A stretch of DNA of 64,000 nucleotides from Methanothrix soehngenii GP6. Its GTDB lineage: Archaea; Halobacteriota; Methanosarcinia; Methanotrichales; Methanotrichaceae. Location of the stretch: NCBI RefSeq assembly GCF_000204415.1, contig NC_015416.1, positions 1,054,001-1,118,000 of the forward strand, written 5' to 3'. The translations under genes and the position numbers were made by a program. The notes under the pieces were generated by a model. It saw only the letters and a list, made by a program, of their open reading frames with translations. It was not told where the DNA came from and made no database searches. Below are positions 40,020 to 48,302 of this stretch, one piece after another; position 1 is the stretch's first letter, and each line of letters opens with the position of its first letter.

Positions 40020-40328
40020 ATGATCAATGTAGATAGAGCGTTAAGAAGTTCCATCAGAACTGGAAATGTGATGCTAGGATCGAATAGGACCATTGAAGCA
40101 GGACTTGGCGGACAGGCAAAGCTCATAGTCTATGCCCTCGACTGCCCTGCAGACGTGCGGATGCAGCTGGAGACCATGGACCTGCCGGTCTACGGTTATC
40201 AGGGAATGGGCAAGGACCTCGGATCTGCCTGCGGAAAACCTTTCTCCGTGGCTGCATTGGCCATCATCGAGCCAGGCGACTCGGAGATAATGGCACTGCA
40301 GCGTGAGATCCGGGGTGTTGAGGCATGA
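40020..40328 (+). CDS. rpl30e: ribosomal protein L30e (eL30)
   Basis: 102 aa of the L7Ae/L30e fold: VDRALRSSIRTGNVMLGSNR then AKLIVYALDCPADVR and LPVYGYQGMGKDLGSACGKP. It is the usual gene between rpoA'' and nusA in archaeal polymerase operons. It overlaps nusA by four bases. Confidence 0.92.
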   Translation: MINVDRALRSSIRTGNVMLGSNRTIEAGLGGQAKLIVYALDCPADVRMQLETMDLPVYGYQGMGKDLGSACGKPFSVAALAIIEPGDSEIMALQREIRGVEA

Positions 40329-40756
40329 GTGAGTTCAAGCTCACCACAGAAGGAATAAGATATATAGCTCTGTTTGAGAGCCTCACGGGAGGCATGGCAA
40401 GGGACTGTGTGGTAGACGAGGAGAACGAGAGGATCATCTTCGTCATCAAGAAAGGAGATATGGGCGCCGCTATTGGCCGAAAAGGCTCGAACATCAACCG
40501 AGTCAAGAAATCAGTCGGCAAGCAGATAGAAATCGTGGAGTATAGCGAGGACGTTAAAGAGTTCCTGGAAAACCTCTTCCAGCCCGCGGCCATCAAGAAC
40601 GTCATGGTCGTGAACAAGAATAGCAAGCGATTGGCTTATGTAGAGGTAGCAAATAAGGACAAGGGCATTGCCATCGGCAGGGATGGTCGCAACATACTTA
40701 AGGCCAAGATGCTTGCACAGAGGCACCATGGCGTTGACGATATTATAATTCAATGA
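40325..40756 (+). CDS. nusA: NusA-like transcription factor (KH-domain)
   Basis: 143 aa with two KH domains only, as in archaeal NusA-like proteins: FVIKKGDMGAAIGRKGSNIN (about 39-58) and VEVANKDKGIAIGRDGRNIL (about 105-124), each with the GxxG RNA-binding loop. It lacks the bacterial N-terminal RNAP-binding and S1 domains. Probably an RNA-binding elongation/termination factor; the precise archaeal role is not settled. Confidence 0.93.
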   Translation: MSEFKLTTEGIRYIALFESLTGGMARDCVVDEENERIIFVIKKGDMGAAIGRKGSNINRVKKSVGKQIEIVEYSEDVKEFLENLFQPAAIKNVMVVNKNSKRLAYVEVANKDKGIAIGRDGRNILKAKMLAQRHHGVDDIIIQ

Positions 40757-40785
40757 TGGATCACGATTTATTCAAGGTGAAATGA

Positions 40786-41214
40786 ATGGGAAATGGAATC
40801 TATGCAGCCAGGAAACTGGAGAGTGATAGGAAGACAATGAGGTGGAGCCATCCCAAGTTTATCCGCAGGATGTCAGGGAGCAAGATGAAGGCTGATCCCC
40901 TGGGTGGAGCGCCCATGGGAAGGGGTATTGTCCTGGAGAAGGTCGGCATTGAGGCCAAACAGCCCAACTCGGCCATAAGAAAGGCAGTGCGCATTCAGCT
41001 CATTAAAAACGGCCGTCAGGTTACGGCTTTTGCTCCGGGCGATGGAGCCATCGGATTCATAGATGAGCACGATGAGGTCCTAGTAGACCGCATCGGCGGA
41101 CGTCAGGGCCGATCCATGGGAGATATCCCTGGAGTCAGATTCAAGGTCATCGCTGTCAATAACGTATCCCTGCAAGAGCTTGTGCGGGGCAGGAAAGAGA
41201 AGCCGGTGAGGTGA
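40786..41214 (+). CDS. rps12: ribosomal protein S12 (uS12)
   Basis: 142 aa. [36 protein letters not shown] (decoding-site loop) and DVPGVRFKV-like [13 protein letters not shown] are diagnostic of archaeal uS12. It sits at the A site of the 30S subunit. The stop overlaps the GTG of rps7 by four bases. Confidence 0.96.
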   Translation: MGNGIYAARKLESDRKTMRWSHPKFIRRMSGSKMKADPLGGAPMGRGIVLEKVGIEAKQPNSAIRKAVRIQLIKNGRQVTAFAPGDGAIGFIDEHDEVLVDRIGGRQGRSMGDIPGVRFKVIAVNNVSLQELVRGRKEKPVR

Positions 41215-41777
41215 TCGACATGAAGGTATTCGGCAAATGGGAGAATATTGAGACAGAGGTCCTGGATCCCGGAGTGAGAGGATACATGAACCTTGCGCCA
41301 AAAGCGGTCATGCACTCCGGCGGAAAGCATGCAAAGCAGCAGTTCAAGAAGTCTGAGCAGCATATCGTCGAGCGTCTGGTCAATAAGATGATGCGCAAGG
41401 AGAAGAACACCGGCAAGAAGCTCAAAGCTTATGCCATAGTGGAAGGGGCCTTTGACATCATCGCCAAAAAGACCAAGGAGAATCCCCTTACCGTTCTGGG
41501 CCAGGCCATTGCCAACGCCGGGCCGCGGGAAGAGGTCGTGCGTCTCAAGTACGGCGGCATAACTGTGCCCAAAGCAGTGGACACCGCACCTCAGAGAAGG
41601 GTGGACACCGCACTGATGTTTATCGCCAAGGGCGCTCACGCTGCCTCATTCAAGAAGACCAAGACTGCAGAGGCGGCCCTGGCCGATGAGATCATCGCTG
41701 CTGCTAACCGCGATGTTAAGAGCTACGCCATAAACCACAAGGACAGCGTGGAGCGCGTGGCCAAAGCAGCAAGATAA
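41211..41777 (+). CDS. rps7: ribosomal protein S7 (uS7)
   Basis: 188 aa from GTG overlapping the rps12 stop; ATG at 41220 is an alternative. The S7 core [37 protein letters not shown] and [18 protein letters not shown] is intact. In many archaea the next genes are EF-2 and EF-1A; here a methyltransferase follows after a 90-base gap, so the operon appears to end. Confidence 0.96.
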   Translation: MIDMKVFGKWENIETEVLDPGVRGYMNLAPKAVMHSGGKHAKQQFKKSEQHIVERLVNKMMRKEKNTGKKLKAYAIVEGAFDIIAKKTKENPLTVLGQAIANAGPREEVVRLKYGGITVPKAVDTAPQRRVDTALMFIAKGAHAASFKKTKTAEAALADEIIAAANRDVKSYAINHKDSVERVAKAAR

Positions 41778-41867
41778 GATAGGTTACATATTAAGAAGGA
41801 TAGGCGCTGGCCAATCAGGCAGATAGCGCCTATTAAATCTGTTTTTAGGACGATCGGCCGGGCGAAT

Positions 41868-42479
41868 ATGACCATGAAGTCCTGGGATAGTGACTACTCT
41901 ACCCGGGGTCGGCTCTGGGGAGGTGGAGTCCGCAACCTGCCCGATCTGCCCGAGGGGACCCGTGTCCTGGAGCTGGGCTGCGGAGACGGCAAGACCCTCT
42001 CCGCTATGCCTCGCAGCTGGAGTATCGTTGCCCTGGACATATCTCTTCCTGCCCTGCGCCTGTGCAGTAGATCCCATCCCCAATCCGATCTGATCCTGGC
42101 CAATGCTGAAAGACTCCCATTCAAAAGTGAGAGCTTCGACGGCGTATTCGCCTACCATGTGGCCGGCCACCTCTTCCTGCCGGGGCGCAGGGCCCTCGCC
42201 AGCGAGGTTTCGAGGGTGCTCAAATCCGGTGGAAAGCTGTTCTTTCGGGAGTTTGGATGGCTCGATATGCGTATGGGCGAAGGCCAGGAGGTGGAAGAAG
42301 CTACATTCCTGCGGGGTTCTGGGATAATCACCCATTACTTCACTGAATCTGAGACCAGTGAGCTATTCTGCCGGCTGGTGCCCGCTTCGATCGAGAGCAA
42401 CTGCTGGAATATGCGAGTGAGAGGAAGGTATCTGGTTCGATCCCAGATAGAAGCGATCTTTCTTAAGGGCTGGGAATAG
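41868..42479 (+). CDS. class I SAM-dependent methyltransferase
   Basis: 203 aa. Motif I is VLELGCGDGKTLSAM (about 33-47), motif II around IVALDISLPALRL, motif IV FDGVFAYHVAGHLFL, and post-motif VLKSGGKLFFREF. The Methyltransf_11 type fold is clear but the substrate is not. An in-frame ATG at 41874 is an alternative start. It follows rps7 on the same strand; possible tRNA, ribosomal or small-molecule target. Confidence 0.8.
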   Translation: MTMKSWDSDYSTRGRLWGGGVRNLPDLPEGTRVLELGCGDGKTLSAMPRSWSIVALDISLPALRLCSRSHPQSDLILANAERLPFKSESFDGVFAYHVAGHLFLPGRRALASEVSRVLKSGGKLFFREFGWLDMRMGEGQEVEEATFLRGSGIITHYFTESETSELFCRLVPASIESNCWNMRVRGRYLVRSQIEAIFLKGWE

Positions 42480-42583
42480 CCGATAGCTCTTTTCATCTAG
42501 ATCGCTATCAAAAGATTCTATGGGCCAGTGCCCAGACAAGGCCTGATAGCTGATCTCCCGTTCCAATCAATTGGCCATGATCT

Positions 42584-43024
42584 CTACCTTCGCCTGAGCT
42601 TTCGGCGACCCCTCCGACCTTTTTTGCTCCAGATACAGGCCACCGATGCAACCAGGCCGCAGATCAACAGCACTCCAACGCCAATAGCAGCATAAGGATA
42701 TCGGGGAGCATTCTCTTCGGCATTTGGAGATTTTTTCCCTTTCTCTCCTTCATCCCCTTTCGCCTCCTGCATCTCTTCCTCTCCCCCCAGCTCAGGAATG
42801 ACAGATGCGCCGACAACGATTGTATCCAGAGGGACCTGAACCTCACGATAATCGCTCGATCGGGCATACTCATACAATATGTTCTCCTCCATCCGCTCCT
42901 TGCTCACAAAGTGCACCCCATCCCGGGTGTAAGCCGTCTTGTTCTCCACACCCGAAGCATGTGCACAGAGAAACGCCAGCAGTATGAGCAAGATTGCTGC
43001 TGACTTAATCCCTTCCAGTGCCAT
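42584..43024 (-). CDS. secreted/membrane-anchored protein of unknown function
   Basis: 146 aa. An N-terminal hydrophobic helix (SAAILLILLAFLCAHASG) with a signal-peptidase-like AHASG site is followed by an extracellular stretch of about 65 residues. Then comes an acidic/lysine-rich linker, a C-terminal transmembrane helix (AAIGVGVLLICGLVASVACI, about 110-130) and a basic tail KKGRRGRRKLRRR. This is the layout of a surface protein anchored at its C-terminus. No family is recognised. It is divergent from the ABC exporter operon. Confidence 0.6.
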   Translation of the reverse strand: MALEGIKSAAILLILLAFLCAHASGVENKTAYTRDGVHFVSKERMEENILYEYARSSDYREVQVPLDTIVVGASVIPELGGEEEMQEAKGDEGEKGKKSPNAEENAPRYPYAAIGVGVLLICGLVASVACIWSKKGRRGRRKLRRR

Positions 43025-43133
43025 TCAATCCCCCTCTTTGCCTCTGTTCACCACTGCAGAAATTCCTTAAATATTTTATCCACTGGCGTCAGGTCTAAAT
43101 GGATAGGAGCAATTCCCTGATGATTGGCAAAAA

Positions 43134-44321
43134 ATGGATCCGAATTCTCCCCATCTTCTAAACCCACTTCCCCTGACCATAGCCCTGCGGCATGTGATTC
43201 GGAGAAGGCGACAGACGTTCCTCTCCGTCCTGGCGGTCGCCCTGGCGGTAAGCATATCCATAATCTTCTCTTCACTCATCAACGGCCAGCAGCAGATACT
43301 CACCAATCTCGTGGAGGAGAAGCTGCCTCATGTGGTGGTCGAGCCAAGAGAGGGAGAGGATTTCATTCATCTCTATAACAGCCTGCTGGATCGGATCGTC
43401 TCCCAGCCGGGCCTGAGGTCCACTGCTGCTTCCCTCTCCACCCCGGCCACTCTCTCCCGCAAGGATAAGACCAAGAATGCCCTGTTAAAAGGAGCTGATC
43501 CTCTAGATATAGATAAGATATACAAGATTCAAGGGTCCCTGGTCCGGGGCGATTTTGTCAGCGTTCAGCAGGACCGAAATGCAGCGATCGGGGTGAAGCT
43601 GGCCGATTCTTTGGAACTGAAGCTGGGGGATAAGCTCTTGGCCACCTTTCCCAGGTCCCGCAGCACCGATCTGACGGTGGCAGCGATCTTCCAGACCGGC
43701 ACTCCCTTAGACGATCGGGTGGCCTTTGTCTCTTTAGACACCGCCCGCAACTTCAGGGATGAAGGGGATGTGATAAATGCGGTGGAGATAAGCCTGAACG
43801 ACATCCGCCAGTCAGTGAGCCTGGCCGGCCTGATCTCCTCATGGGGTTACAACGCCAGGAGCTGGGAGGAGAAGAACCCGGAGATCATGCGGGCGATAAA
43901 CATCGGCGGGTTCTGGACCAGGCTTTCCATACTGCTCTTCATGGTGGTGGCATTCTTCGGCGTGGCCAGCATCATGAACCTGATGGTGGTGGAAAAGACA
44001 AAGGAGATCGGCATGCTCATGGCCATGGGAGCGAGAACAAAGGACATTCGCAATATCTTTCTGGCGGAGAGCAGCCTCTTGGGCCTGATCGGCGCAGCAG
44101 CAGGATCCCTTCTGGGCCTTGCGGGGATCTATTATCTGGGACGGGTCCCTTTCGAAGTCGCTGCCGGGGGAAGCGTGATCACCACCCTTCCTCTCATCCT
44201 GAACCCCTGGGATATCCTGCTCCTCAATATTGTAGTGGTAGCTCTGAGCATGGTGGCTGCGCTTTATCCGGCCAGAAAGGCCTCCAGAATCGATCCGGTC
44301 ATAGCCCTGAGAGGGGGATAG
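43134..44321 (+). CDS. ABC transporter permease, MacB/LolC type (first of pair)
   Basis: 395 aa. N-terminal TM helix LSVLAVALAVSISIIFSSL, a large extracytoplasmic domain (about 50-260), then three TM helices (SILLFMVVAFFGVASIMNLM; SLLGLIGAAAGSLLGLAGIY; ILLLNIVVVALSMVAAL) with the FtsX-family coupling segment VEKTKEIGMLMAMGARTKDI. The C-terminal PARKASRIDPVIALRGG is standard for the family. It forms an exporter with the next two genes; the substrate is unknown (lipoproteins, peptides or antibiotics in relatives). Confidence 0.88.
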   Translation: MDPNSPHLLNPLPLTIALRHVIRRRRQTFLSVLAVALAVSISIIFSSLINGQQQILTNLVEEKLPHVVVEPREGEDFIHLYNSLLDRIVSQPGLRSTAASLSTPATLSRKDKTKNALLKGADPLDIDKIYKIQGSLVRGDFVSVQQDRNAAIGVKLADSLELKLGDKLLATFPRSRSTDLTVAAIFQTGTPLDDRVAFVSLDTARNFRDEGDVINAVEISLNDIRQSVSLAGLISSWGYNARSWEEKNPEIMRAINIGGFWTRLSILLFMVVAFFGVASIMNLMVVEKTKEIGMLMAMGARTKDIRNIFLAESSLLGLIGAAAGSLLGLAGIYYLGRVPFEVAAGGSVITTLPLILNPWDILLLNIVVVALSMVAALYPARKASRIDPVIALRGG

Positions 44322-44342
44322 GCACGGGGCTGATGCAGAGCG

Positions 44343-45500
44343 ATGTTCGAGCTGGATGTGGCCCTGCGGCATATAGTGACCAATAGGAGAGGCACTGCCT
44401 TTACCCTGATCTCGGTAGCCATTGCAGTGGCGATAATCATCATGTCCCTGGGTCTGACTGAGAGCGTAAGCAGCCAGATCATCGAGAATACAGTGAACAA
44501 GAATCCTCATATTCTGATCGGCCCAAAGGAGAGCGAGAGCTACATCAACATGTACCGTTCCCTGTCTGATCAGGTCGGATCCTATCCCGGAGTGCTCGCC
44601 GTCTCCCCGAGGCTGGTCGGGCAGGGGGCGGCCCGCTTTCAGGATAATGTGCAATCGGTGGAGTTTGTAGGGGTCGATCCCGCCCTTGAGGACCGGCTGA
44701 TGAGCGTTCAGGAGTCCACGATCTCCGGGAACTTCTCCGACCTCAGATTCAATAACAGGGGCGCTTTTCTAGGAGTTGAGCTGGCCAGGAATCTGAACAT
44801 CAGAGAGGGCGGGGACTTTTATCTCTACCTCAAGAACGACTCCCTTCGACTGAAGATGATAGGCATACTGCAGAAGGATACAGTCAAGGACGAGACCCTG
44901 GTCTACCTCTCCCTGAGCACCGCCCAGGAGCTGGTGGCCGAGGGGGATGTGGTATCTGAGATCGGGGTGAAGCTCGCGGACTATACCCGAGCCCCGGCCA
45001 TGGCCAAAAAGCTAAATGATGCTAGCCGGTACAAGGCCACCAGCTGGCAGGACTTCAGCCGAGAGATAGCCAGGTTCGTGGGAAACCAGGGAGTCACCAA
45101 CATTCTCTTCTACATGTTCATCCTTTTAATATCAGCCTTCGTCATAGCCAATACGACGATAATGGTGGTGAGCAAACGGAGACGGGAGATAGGCATTCTA
45201 ATGGCCATGGGGGCGAAAAGGCGCTCCATACTGATGATATTCTTGCTGGAGAACATGCTCATCAGCCTGCCGGCTGGGATCCTGGGGGCGGTTTTGGGCT
45301 ATGCTGCTGCTTGGGCGATAACTCTTCTCCCCCTGAATGTGACAAGCGCAGCAGCAGGAGAGGGGATCGTTATAGCCGCCAGGCCGGAGTACTTCGTCAT
45401 AGCCCTGGCCTTCGCCCTGTCCCTCAACTTCGTCTCCGGGCTCTATCCAGCATACTCAGCGGCACGGCTCGACCCGGTGGAGGCGATTGGCAGTGAATAA
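44343..45500 (+). CDS. ABC transporter permease, MacB/LolC type (second of pair)
   Basis: 385 aa, same architecture as the gene before it: N-terminal TM (FTLISVAIAVAIIIMSLGL), a periplasmic-type domain, three C-terminal TM helices, the coupling segment SKRRREIGILMAMGAKRRSI and the end SAARLDPVEAIGSE. The two permeases are paralogues and likely form a heterodimer. It overlaps the ATPase gene by eight bases from GTG 45493. Confidence 0.88.
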   Translation: MFELDVALRHIVTNRRGTAFTLISVAIAVAIIIMSLGLTESVSSQIIENTVNKNPHILIGPKESESYINMYRSLSDQVGSYPGVLAVSPRLVGQGAARFQDNVQSVEFVGVDPALEDRLMSVQESTISGNFSDLRFNNRGAFLGVELARNLNIREGGDFYLYLKNDSLRLKMIGILQKDTVKDETLVYLSLSTAQELVAEGDVVSEIGVKLADYTRAPAMAKKLNDASRYKATSWQDFSREIARFVGNQGVTNILFYMFILLISAFVIANTTIMVVSKRRREIGILMAMGAKRRSILMIFLLENMLISLPAGILGAVLGYAAAWAITLLPLNVTSAAAGEGIVIAARPEYFVIALAFALSLNFVSGLYPAYSAARLDPVEAIGSE

Positions 45501-46269
45501 CAGGGATGATGACATAATTGTGCTGAAGGATCTATCCAAGATCTACGGAAACGGGGTGGAGGTCCGCGCCCTGGATGGGGTGAGCGTGAAGATCAAAGCA
45601 GGAGAGTTCGTGGCCATCGTCGGCCCAAGCGGCAGCGGTAAAAGCACCTTGCTCAATATGATCGGCCTCTTGGATACCCCGAGCTCCGGCCATATCTTCC
45701 TCAAGGGGATCGATGTCAGCCGAGCCAGCCCGGATGAGCGCGCCCGTCTGCGAAACCAGGAGCTTGGATTCGTCTTTCAGTACCACCATCTGATCCCGGA
45801 GTTCACCGCAGTGGAGAATGTGATGATGCCCATGCTCATCGCCAATAAGAGCAAGACCGAGGCCCATAAGCGGGGGGAGGAGCTGCTCAGAGCCGTCGGC
45901 CTGGGGGACCGATTGCACAGCCGGCCCAATCAACTATCCGGCGGCCAGAACCAGCGGGTAGCAGTTGCCCGGGCCCTGGCCAATAATCCCTCCATCGTCA
46001 TAGGCGATGAGCTGACTGGAAACCTGGACACCAAATCCTCTGAGCTCATATACAATCTGCTTCGAGAGCTGAACCAGAAGATCAACCAGACATTCATCCT
46101 GGTGACCCATGACATGACCCTGGCGGAGAAGACAGATCGCATATTGAGGATCGTGGATGGGAAGATCGTATGCGAGATGAGGCGAAAGGATGACGGCTTT
46201 GTTGCCAGCGATCTGTGCGTGATGGGCGAGGATGATGGCAAGGTCGTTCAGATCTCCAGGGAGAATTGA
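45493..46269 (+). CDS. ABC transporter ATP-binding protein (MacB/LolD type)
   Basis: About 258 aa from GTG 45493; TTG 45487 is possible. Walker A GPSGSGKST (about 44-52), Q-loop EFVFQYHHL, signature LSGGQNQRVAVARAL (about 152-166), Walker B IVIGDELTGNLD, and the switch His in LVTHD are intact. GDELTGNLD carries Gly where most family members have Ala. It energises the two permeases. No adaptor (MacA-like) gene is adjacent. Confidence 0.92.
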   Translation: MNNRDDDIIVLKDLSKIYGNGVEVRALDGVSVKIKAGEFVAIVGPSGSGKSTLLNMIGLLDTPSSGHIFLKGIDVSRASPDERARLRNQELGFVFQYHHLIPEFTAVENVMMPMLIANKSKTEAHKRGEELLRAVGLGDRLHSRPNQLSGGQNQRVAVARALANNPSIVIGDELTGNLDTKSSELIYNLLRELNQKINQTFILVTHDMTLAEKTDRILRIVDGKIVCEMRRKDDGFVASDLCVMGEDDGKVVQISREN

Positions 46270-46339
46270 AGGGCATCCATATCATTTTGAGTGGCAAAAT
46301 TGATAAGCTTAGAGGCTTGAAAGGAGGCCGAGGTATTAT

Positions 46340-46891
46340 ATGAGTAAACAATTAATATATTTTACAGGCGTCCTCCTGCTGATGATGACTGCGGTCCTGG
46401 CCGTCTCTGCCCAGGATAACTCCCTGAACGCCACCCTTCTGAACAACACTACGCTGAACAACACTACATTAAACAATACAACCATAAATCTATCCGCCAA
46501 TCAGACCATCAATGTGAGTGCAAACGAGACGGTAGAGCTGCAGAATGAAACTGCCCTCCTTCCTGTACAGACCATTCCCTTAAATGATGCAGTGGCTGTT
46601 GAGAATGAGACCGTTCCAGCTGTGGTTGATGCCATGCCCGCGGAGAATGAGACGGTTGCTGCCCCTGTTGAAGTTGCAGTTGAGACCGCCCAGACAGTAG
46701 CACCCGTAACCAGTATCCTCGGCAAGATGGAGACTGAACAGGCTCCGCCAATACTGCTCGGCTTAACGGCAAAATCGACCTATGCCATCGGCAGCAGCAA
46801 TACCTTCAGAGAAGCAGCCCAGGTGGGCAGCACCAAGGCCAGAGTGACATATCCAGTTGGCTCAGCAGCCTTGTCGATGATCACCCTCTGA
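46340..46891 (+). CDS. secreted protein with Asn-glycosylation-sequon-rich N-terminus
   Basis: 183 aa. Signal peptide LIYFTGVLLLMMTAVLAVSA (residues 5-24). Directly after it come repeated NNTTLNNTT-type units and NQT, NVS, NET motifs: about a dozen N-x-S/T sites within 60 residues, so the mature N-terminus could be heavily N-glycosylated. The middle is rich in Val/Ala/Glu/Pro and the end (TYAIGSSNTFREAAQ) is short and uncharged. Not recognised. AAAGGAGG stands upstream of the ATG. It follows the ABC operon on the same strand. Confidence 0.65.
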   Translation: MSKQLIYFTGVLLLMMTAVLAVSAQDNSLNATLLNNTTLNNTTLNNTTINLSANQTINVSANETVELQNETALLPVQTIPLNDAVAVENETVPAVVDAMPAENETVAAPVEVAVETAQTVAPVTSILGKMETEQAPPILLGLTAKSTYAIGSSNTFREAAQVGSTKARVTYPVGSAALSMITL

Positions 46892-46994
46892 AATGGGTCG
46901 CCTCTGGAATAAACCGAATTGAACTGAATTCAAAATACTGTCGATAGACTTTTATGGACAATGTCCCTCTCGATGGGGAAAGGTGTTCCTCTTG

Positions 46995-47966
46995 ATGGGA
47001 ATCAATGAGATGGGTTTCGAGGTCTTCGAGGAGATGCTCGACTATGGAGATGAGCTGCAAATAGAGGTCTATGAGCTTGAGAATGGCACCGTAGTCATCG
47101 ATGCAGGAGTGAAGGCTCAGGGCGGAATAGGAGCCGGCATCTACCTTTCCCGCCTGTGCATGAGCGACCTGGCCGACATCCAGCTCGCTCCCTGCGATAT
47201 AGGCGGAATTCTTCTCCCAGGAGTGCAGGTGGCCACGGACTATCCGGCGGTATCCTGTATGGCCTCCCAGTGCGCCATGTGGCAGATCAAGGCAGACAAG
47301 TACTTCGCCATGGGCAGCGGACCGGCAAGGGTTCTGGCGGGAAAGACCAGGGATCTATATGAGAAGATAGGATTCGAGGAGTTCTCTGATATAGGGGTCA
47401 TCGTCTTGGAGTCGAACAAGCTGCCGGATGAGAAGGTTTCGGCATCGATTGCCCAGAAGTGTGGAATCGATCCCGCTGACCTTAGAATTGCCATTGCCCC
47501 CACGGACTCCGTGGCCGGCCTGGTGCAGGTATCAGCGCGGGTGGTGGAGACCGGCCTGCACAAGCTCTTCACCATGGGCTTTGACATAAACACCATCAAG
47601 AGCGGCTGGGGAAGAGCGCCCATCTCGCCCATCACCGGAGACGCGACCAATTGCATGGGCTCCTCCAATGATGCCATAATCTATGGCGGAGAGACCTATT
47701 ACACCCTCCTCTATGAGGATACTGAAGAGCTGCAGAGGTATCTGAAGGGTATGCCTTCCTCTGCATCCCGGGACTGGGGAGCGCCTTTCTACCAGACATT
47801 CAAGGCAGCTGGTTTTGATTTCTTCAAGGTGGACCATAACGTCTTTGCACCGGCCAAAGTGGTGATGAATGAGATCAAATCGCGACGGACTTTCGTATGC
47901 GGCAAGACCGATCATGAGGTGCTGATGGAGTCGTTCCACCTGGAATGTCTCGATTCGTCGGTCTGA
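46995..47966 (+). CDS. mch: N5,N10-methenyltetrahydromethanopterin cyclohydrolase
   Basis: 323 aa from ATG 46995 (MGINEMGFEVFEEMLDYGDE). It carries IDAGVKAQGGIGAGIYLSRL, ATDYPAVSCMASQCAMW and SGWGRAPISPITGDATNCMG, all typical of Mch. It interconverts methenyl- and formyl-H4MPT in the C1 branch of methanogenesis. In an aceticlastic methanogen it would run for oxidation or biosynthesis. GTG 46983 is the alternative start. A TATA-like CTTTTATGG is near 46950. Confidence 0.95.
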   Translation: MGINEMGFEVFEEMLDYGDELQIEVYELENGTVVIDAGVKAQGGIGAGIYLSRLCMSDLADIQLAPCDIGGILLPGVQVATDYPAVSCMASQCAMWQIKADKYFAMGSGPARVLAGKTRDLYEKIGFEEFSDIGVIVLESNKLPDEKVSASIAQKCGIDPADLRIAIAPTDSVAGLVQVSARVVETGLHKLFTMGFDINTIKSGWGRAPISPITGDATNCMGSSNDAIIYGGETYYTLLYEDTEELQRYLKGMPSSASRDWGAPFYQTFKAAGFDFFKVDHNVFAPAKVVMNEIKSRRTFVCGKTDHEVLMESFHLECLDSSV

Positions 47967-48028
47967 TGGGAGAGTGGATTCAGTTTAGAGGAAATCCGGG
48001 ATAATCTAGATAAACCTCCGGGCAGCCC

Positions 48029-48292
48029 GTGAAAGAGATGAATTCTTTGGAATGCGACCTCAAGGGCCATGGGCCGTGCGGCGGGCCTCTCTGCCAGCGC
48101 GGCATAAGCCTCAACCACCGCTGCGACCAGCATGTCAGGCTCCAGTCGTACTGGGCAGCCCATAACACCGGCAAAAAGCTCAACGACTGGCTGGACGGCC
48201 TGATGAATGCCGAGCGGGAAGAGGCATTGAGGCTGGCTCCGCCCAGGGGAAAGCACTGGCAGGAGATCAGCTCCTCGTCCTCGGAGGACTAG
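48029..48292 (+). CDS. small cysteine-containing protein, function unknown
   Basis: 87 aa from a GTG. The N-terminal half has Cys at about 9, 17, 22 and 32 (CDLKGHGPCGGPLC then HRCDQH), enough for one metal site. The second half is helical (KKLNDWLDGLMNAEREEALRL) and ends in a Ser/Glu-rich tail. It is on the same strand as mch, 62 bases after it. Not recognised; a real gene is likely but not certain. Confidence 0.5.
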   Translation: MKEMNSLECDLKGHGPCGGPLCQRGISLNHRCDQHVRLQSYWAAHNTGKKLNDWLDGLMNAEREEALRLAPPRGKHWQEISSSSSED

Positions 48293-48302
48293 CTTTTAGC
48301 CT

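Noticed and set aside
43839-44654. 271-codon minus-strand frame rich in His/Asp
   Set aside because: Antisense to the two permease genes; the His-rich composition comes from reversed ATG/GTG-rich membrane codons.
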